Source of the DNA: JAWPMT01 sp964653795
GTDB lineage: Bacteria > Bacteroidota > Bacteroidia > Cytophagales > Cyclobacteriaceae
NCBI GenBank assembly: GCA_964653795.1
Contig: CAZZHO010000020.1
Span: 1 to 37,412 of the forward strand
Direction of reading: 5' to 3'
Length of the DNA: 37,412 nt
Position 1 is the first letter of the stretch, and every line of letters begins with the position of its first letter. The translations under genes were made by a program, and so were the position numbers. The notes beneath the pieces were generated by a model. That model saw nothing but the letters and a program-made list of their open reading frames with translations, did no database searches and was not told the origin of the DNA. Below are positions 33,560-37,412 of this stretch, piece by piece.

Positions 33560-33598
33560 AAAAAAAATAAAAAAAGAGTAGCCCAATTGGACTACTCT
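33560..33598 (-). terminator. Intrinsic terminator/attenuator between susD and the FG-GAP genes
   Basis: On the minus strand AGAGTAG-T-CC, loop AATT, GG-G-CTACTCT form a 10-bp stem with one T-G wobble. It is followed at once by seven T, A and eight T. It starts 28 bp after the susD stop and is the best-formed terminator in the window. Since the next gene starts 15 bp later, it likely acts as an attenuator that lowers expression of the downstream lipoproteins relative to susCD. Confidence 0.88.
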
Positions 33599-33625
33599 CG
33601 TATTAATGATCCTGAAATATATTAA

Positions 33626-35215
33626 TTAATACCCATCATTTTGGATAAGATTAGGGTTAGAGGCTATCGCCTGGGCAGGGACAGGGAATCTAACTCTAAA
33701 CGTTTCAGTTACATCTTTAAGAGACCAAGTGTTAGCGAAAGTTCCAAATCGGATTTGGTCATTTCTTCTCCAGCCCTCAGTATACAATTCTCTTCCTCTT
33801 TCATCAAGAAGGTAAGCTAAATCAACACTAGAAGCAGCAGATGCTCCTCTCGCCTCTCTCAACTCATTCACCATTGCTGTTGCATCTCCACCAGAAGCAC
33901 CTCTCAAGATAGCCTCAGCTTTCATCAAGTGAGCATCAGCATATCTGAAAAGGATGTAATGATTTGTAAATGCACCTCTTGATGGGTGGTACTTCAAAAT
34001 TCTAATACCTTCGAATTCTCCATTACCAGCCAGGCCAGGGAAATCCGCAGTAAAGATCAGTGGATTACCAACTCTATCATTAAGAGGATTTCCATCAGCA
34101 TCATACTGCTGACCGAAAAGGAAACCATATCCAAGATATGTACCATCCGCATCTCCGTCTTCGTCCGCATCTCTATCACCTTCTAGATCAGAGTCCATTG
34201 GTCTGTCACCAGTTGAAGGTACAAAACCTCTTCTTTCTTCCTGTCCACTATCTGGGGCATTTGTATCAGAAGGTCCTTCGAACAAAGCGAAAGTTTCCGC
34301 AGTAGTACTGAAGCCATTCCAACCTCCACCACCTTGGTCTGGAGTAGTCTGGAAATAGTGAAGACCATTCCACATTCTGTTACCAACGCCGGCATCAGTA
34401 TAGAAGATTGTCTCCAAGTCATCAGTATTTTCGAAAATTTCGAAATATCCTCTGTCAGGATCTAAGCTATAACCTGCAGCGATGATATCATCAACAGCAG
34501 TAACCACTGCATTCATATCACCAGCTGAGCCAGTGAATGCTTCCTTGTTTAGCTCCATTTTCGCGATCAAGAAGTTAGCAGCAGCTTTAGATGCAGCAAT
34601 GTTATCATCTGCAGGACCTAAATCCGGAAGATCAGCTAGTGCCGCCTGAAGATCAGCCATGATAAAATCCCATAGCTCGGCATCTTCCAAAACTCTAGGA
34701 TCCACGTCCACTCCCTCATCAACTTCTCTAAACGGAGCTTTACCCCATAGGTCTAGAAGCAAATACATGTTATAAGCTCTTAGGAACCGACCTTCAGCAG
34801 TTTGCATCGTCGTTGCCCCAGATCTTGAATCTAATAACTGATTCAATCTAAAGACGTTTGCATTTAGGTTATTCCAAGTATTGAGAACCCATTGATGGGA
34901 AGCATCCCAAGTGTGCTGGTGTAGCGTTCTCCAGATACCATTGTCTCCCCAGTCAGTTCCTCGAGTAGGGATTAAATATTGGTCAGCAGACACCTCTAAA
35001 AGCGCATAAAGGTTGGCTTGGTCTCCGAAGCCCCTCAAATCACCATAACTAGTAGTCAAAGCGTTACCAGCCTCAACTCCAGTAAATTCTCCAGACTCAT
35101 CTTCAACTACAAAAGAGTCTTGCTCATCTACTTCCAAATCTGTACATGCAGTGAAAGTAAATGCCACTATTCCGCTAAGAATAGTTCCTTTCAGTAAGTT
35201 TTTCATTTTCAACAT
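33626..35215 (-). CDS. SusD/RagB-family nutrient-binding outer-membrane lipoprotein
   Basis: 529 residues from the ATG at 35215 (an ATG three codons later at 35206 is equally good). The signal peptide ends in FTFTAC, followed by TDLEVDEQ, the acidic start typical of surface SusD lipoproteins. The body has the SusD pattern: an N-terminal helical TPR-like region with RFLRAYNMYLLLDLWGKAPFRE, the NTWNNLNANVFRLNQLLD helix, and a C-terminal YADAHLMKAEAILRG helix with RGRELYTEGWRRNDQIRFG. It caps the SusC barrel and binds the ligand. An unusual Asp-rich insert (DRDADEDGDADG, within 34,142-34,195) looks like a calcium-binding loop. The gene follows susC by 4 bp and is followed by a strong terminator. 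The ligand is unknown. Confidence 0.94.
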   Translation of the reverse strand: MLKMKNLLKGTILSGIVAFTFTACTDLEVDEQDSFVVEDESGEFTGVEAGNALTTSYGDLRGFGDQANLYALLEVSADQYLIPTRGTDWGDNGIWRTLHQHTWDASHQWVLNTWNNLNANVFRLNQLLDSRSGATTMQTAEGRFLRAYNMYLLLDLWGKAPFREVDEGVDVDPRVLEDAELWDFIMADLQAALADLPDLGPADDNIAASKAAANFLIAKMELNKEAFTGSAGDMNAVVTAVDDIIAAGYSLDPDRGYFEIFENTDDLETIFYTDAGVGNRMWNGLHYFQTTPDQGGGGWNGFSTTAETFALFEGPSDTNAPDSGQEERRGFVPSTGDRPMDSDLEGDRDADEDGDADGTYLGYGFLFGQQYDADGNPLNDRVGNPLIFTADFPGLAGNGEFEGIRILKYHPSRGAFTNHYILFRYADAHLMKAEAILRGASGGDATAMVNELREARGASAASSVDLAYLLDERGRELYTEGWRRNDQIRFGTFANTWSLKDVTETFRVRFPVPAQAIASNPNLIQNDGY

Positions 35216-35219
35216 TTTT

Positions 35220-37412
35220 TTAGAATGAAGCATTAATACCAATAGTAAATGTCCTTGCGCGAGGATAAGCAGTATACTCGATACCCGCAGAAGGAATTTG
35301 ATTGAGCGCTTTATTAGTGTCTACTTCAGGATCAGTACCTTCATAACTTGTAATCAAGAACAAGTTCTGGCCTGTTAGGAATAACTTCAAAGAGCTGATG
35401 AATGTTCCCTCGGTGTTGAAGGTATATCCAGCAGTGAAGTTTTGGAATCTAATGAAATCGCCTTTTTCGATGAATCTAGTAGAAACATCAGGAGCATTAG
35501 ATGTAGCCTCGCCATTTCCAACAACGTCTGCTATTACGTTTCGTCCTTGAGCTAAAGAACCAGCAGTGAATAGCGCGTTTTCAGTGTTATTGTAGATATA
35601 GTGACCGAACTGTCCAGTTAAGAATGTAGACAAGCTGAAGTCCTGATATCTAAAGTTCAACGTCAAACCAGTATTTGTAGTAGGAAGTGGGCTCTCGCCG
35701 GTAAATACTTGAACATCGCCATTAGGGTAGATAGACTGACCTTCAGCATTGAATCCTCCGAATTGTCTAAGGAAGAAAGCGTAAAGTGGTTGTCCATCAG
35801 CAATTCTTTGAGCGAATGCTCCAGTAAGACCCTGTCCGTTGATTTGACCAGTATCTAAAGAACCAGCGAAGTTTTTCACTTCGTTGTTGTTGAACGCGAT
35901 ATTGAATGAAATATCAAAACCGAAATCAGTTTGATCAACAGCTACAAAGTTGAAGGAGAATTCAACTCCAGAATTCACAACATCAGCATCCAGGTTAGTC
36001 CAAGTAAATGGCTGAGGAGCAGGTTGTGCAGATACTTGCTGAATCAAAAGGTCGGTAGTTGTCTTGTTATAGAAATCTATAACACCATTTAACCTACCAT
36101 CCAAGATAGCCCAGTCGATACCAACATTGATTTGAGTAGTTTCTTCCCATTTCAAATCTGCATTGTTGAATGCAGGTCTGTTCGTACCATTAAAGTTGGT
36201 AGTACCATCGTTGTTGATAGTAGGAGCATTGAATCTGTCTCTTGCTTGGTGTACATTGTGAGGGATTTCCTGGTTACCAGTGATACCAAATCCTGCTCTC
36301 AATTTTAAGTCACTGAAGAAACTAGGAGCAAATGCCTCCTCAGAAATTCTCCAACCTACAGCACCTGAAGGGAATACTCCATATCTGTTGTCGGTACCAA
36401 ATCTTGTAGAACCATCCACTCTTACTGTACCAGTGATTAGATACTTATCCATTAAAGAGTAGTTGAGACGACCGAAGTAAGATTGCAACTCATCTGTTTC
36501 TGCAAATTTCTCAGCAGTTACAGCAGTTACTCCTTCGATAGCAACCGGCGCTAAACCAGTTTGGCTAAGAATACCATTTGAAGTAATAGCACCGATATAT
36601 CTGTTCTGAGGGCTGCTACCAATCACCTGCCAGTTACCTCCACTTCTTGAAGCTACTTGAGAAACACCTGCTCTTGTGATGTCAGCATAGTTAAGATATT
36701 GGTTGTCGTCAAATCCCCAACCTAAGAAGTTTGAACCTTCTCTGTTAAACTCTTGGTAAGAATATCCTACAACAGCATTAAGCCTTCCAGGACCTACTTC
36801 AGCATCATAATTAAAGAAAGCCTCTAACAAGTTGCTAGAAGTTTCTAGATCTCCAAGAGAGGCTCTACCTTGATCCTGGATACCGCCATTGCCAATCTGC
36901 AGGTCAGAAGAAAAAGCAGTATTTCTTTCAGAGTTAGAATTATCAAATCCAGTATTGATTTTGAAATTCAAATCATCTGTGATGTCATAATCTAACGATA
37001 CATTGATCAAAGATCTGTTAGTCTCAGTTTCATCTTCGTAGAATTCCAAAATAGCCCAAGGGCTGGCAATGCTACCAGTAGGTTGGAAATTAGATGCAGG
37101 CCATGTAGGGTTAGCAGAGTATACAGTTCCCAACAAGTCACCTTGGAAACCAGCATTGTCTGTGATCAAAGTAGCCTCATCATTTACCCATGAGAAAGTA
37201 CCTTGCACTCCTAAATGTAATTTATCATCAAGGAAATCCTGATTCCAATTAACTCTAGCAGTATATCTCTCAAGAGATGTGTTTTTGATAATACCTTCCT
37301 GCCAGTTGTAACCTAAAGACACTCTGTAATCTCCGGTTTCATATCCGTTCGAATAAGAAAGAGAGTGATTTGTAGAAGTGGAAGTTGTGAAAACTTCATC
37401 TTGCCAATCAGA
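35220..37412 (-). CDS. SusC/RagA-family TonB-dependent outer-membrane transporter (partial, 5' end off the window)
   Basis: The frame stays open to the right edge, so this is the C-terminal 730 residues; a start at 37322 would be internal, because the residues encoded beyond it (DWQDEVFTTSTSTNHSLSYS...) are normal SusC sequence. Only barrel and perhaps the end of the plug are present. Typical SusC features are GRLNYSLMDKYLITGTVRVDGSTRFG, RAGFGITGNQEIPHN, FYNKTTTDLLI, the TGQNLFLITSYEGTDPEV block and the terminal PRARTFTIGINASF with a final Phe, which is the outer-membrane insertion signal. It imports ligand captured by SusD using TonB energy. The substrate cannot be predicted. The signal peptide, the N-terminal carboxypeptidase-regulatory-like domain and the TonB box lie outside the window. 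Confidence 0.95.
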   Translation of the reverse strand, partial: SDWQDEVFTTSTSTNHSLSYSNGYETGDYRVSLGYNWQEGIIKNTSLERYTARVNWNQDFLDDKLHLGVQGTFSWVNDEATLITDNAGFQGDLLGTVYSANPTWPASNFQPTGSIASPWAILEFYEDETETNRSLINVSLDYDITDDLNFKINTGFDNSNSERNTAFSSDLQIGNGGIQDQGRASLGDLETSSNLLEAFFNYDAEVGPGRLNAVVGYSYQEFNREGSNFLGWGFDDNQYLNYADITRAGVSQVASRSGGNWQVIGSSPQNRYIGAITSNGILSQTGLAPVAIEGVTAVTAEKFAETDELQSYFGRLNYSLMDKYLITGTVRVDGSTRFGTDNRYGVFPSGAVGWRISEEAFAPSFFSDLKLRAGFGITGNQEIPHNVHQARDRFNAPTINNDGTTNFNGTNRPAFNNADLKWEETTQINVGIDWAILDGRLNGVIDFYNKTTTDLLIQQVSAQPAPQPFTWTNLDADVVNSGVEFSFNFVAVDQTDFGFDISFNIAFNNNEVKNFAGSLDTGQINGQGLTGAFAQRIADGQPLYAFFLRQFGGFNAEGQSIYPNGDVQVFTGESPLPTTNTGLTLNFRYQDFSLSTFLTGQFGHYIYNNTENALFTAGSLAQGRNVIADVVGNGEATSNAPDVSTRFIEKGDFIRFQNFTAGYTFNTEGTFISSLKLFLTGQNLFLITSYEGTDPEVDTNKALNQIPSAGIEYTAYPRARTFTIGINASF

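Noticed and set aside
1..37412. Mobile elements, tRNA genes, CRISPR arrays, toxin-antitoxin or phage defence genes
   Set aside because: None could be recognised; the gene content is metabolic and transport-related throughout.

Overview
The window (37.4 kb, AT-rich, tightly packed genes, one 100-base run of N) looks like chromosomal DNA of a marine-type Bacteroidota, probably Cytophagales-like. This rests on a SusC/SusD pair, many Bacteroidota-style lipoproteins, FG-GAP/ASPIC-UnbV surface proteins, an NrtR/AraR-type Nudix sugar regulator and the near absence of Shine-Dalgarno sequences. The taxonomic placement is inference from gene content. I see no tRNA, rRNA, CRISPR, phage or insertion sequence.

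Region 1 (1-13,869, all minus strand) is a catabolic island for small sugars and polyols. Reading in the direction of transcription, a vanadium-haloperoxidase/PAP2-like lipoprotein is followed by a GH37 trehalase lipoprotein, which is broken by the assembly gap. After a 375-bp gene-free stretch comes a very compact five-gene operon: glpK, glpD, a GH13_4 amylosucrase-like enzyme, a GH13 oligo-1,6-glucosidase-like enzyme and a fructokinase, with spacings of 0-12 bp. It is followed by a metallophosphoesterase, a glycerophosphodiester phosphodiesterase lipoprotein and a PfkB-type adenosine kinase. Together these could turn trehalose, sucrose, isomaltose-type glucosides, glycerol and glycerophosphodiesters into central metabolites. 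That fits salvage of osmolytes and membrane breakdown products.

Region 2 (13,870-23,396) is a xylose/xylo-oligosaccharide regulon. It holds a sodium:solute symporter (plus), a Nudix-fold winged-helix repressor-type regulator (minus), and a five-gene plus-strand operon: xylB, xylA, a XylE-like proton symporter, a cytoplasmic GH43 beta-xylosidase and a GH26-like lipoprotein. Two near-identical 23-25 bp palindromes, with half-sites CTTATAGTC and GACTATAAG around a 5-bp spacer, sit before the symporter and in the divergent regulator/xylB promoter region. They define the regulon from sequence alone.

Region 3 (23,393-37,412, minus) is a surface nutrient-uptake locus. It starts with SusC, whose 5' end lies off the right edge, then SusD and a well-formed intrinsic terminator. 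Beyond that are two paralogous ~1,100-residue FG-GAP/ASPIC-UnbV lipoproteins and a large periplasmic protein that combines a carboxypeptidase-regulatory-like domain, macroglobulin-like domains and a TonB-receptor plug domain but no barrel. No glycoside hydrolase is encoded inside this locus, so its substrate cannot be told from sequence.

Several true starts differ from the longest open frame. xylB starts at 16421, xylA at 17910, the GH26-like gene at 22332 and the macroglobulin/plug gene at 26980. The amylosucrase seems to depend on a TTG start.
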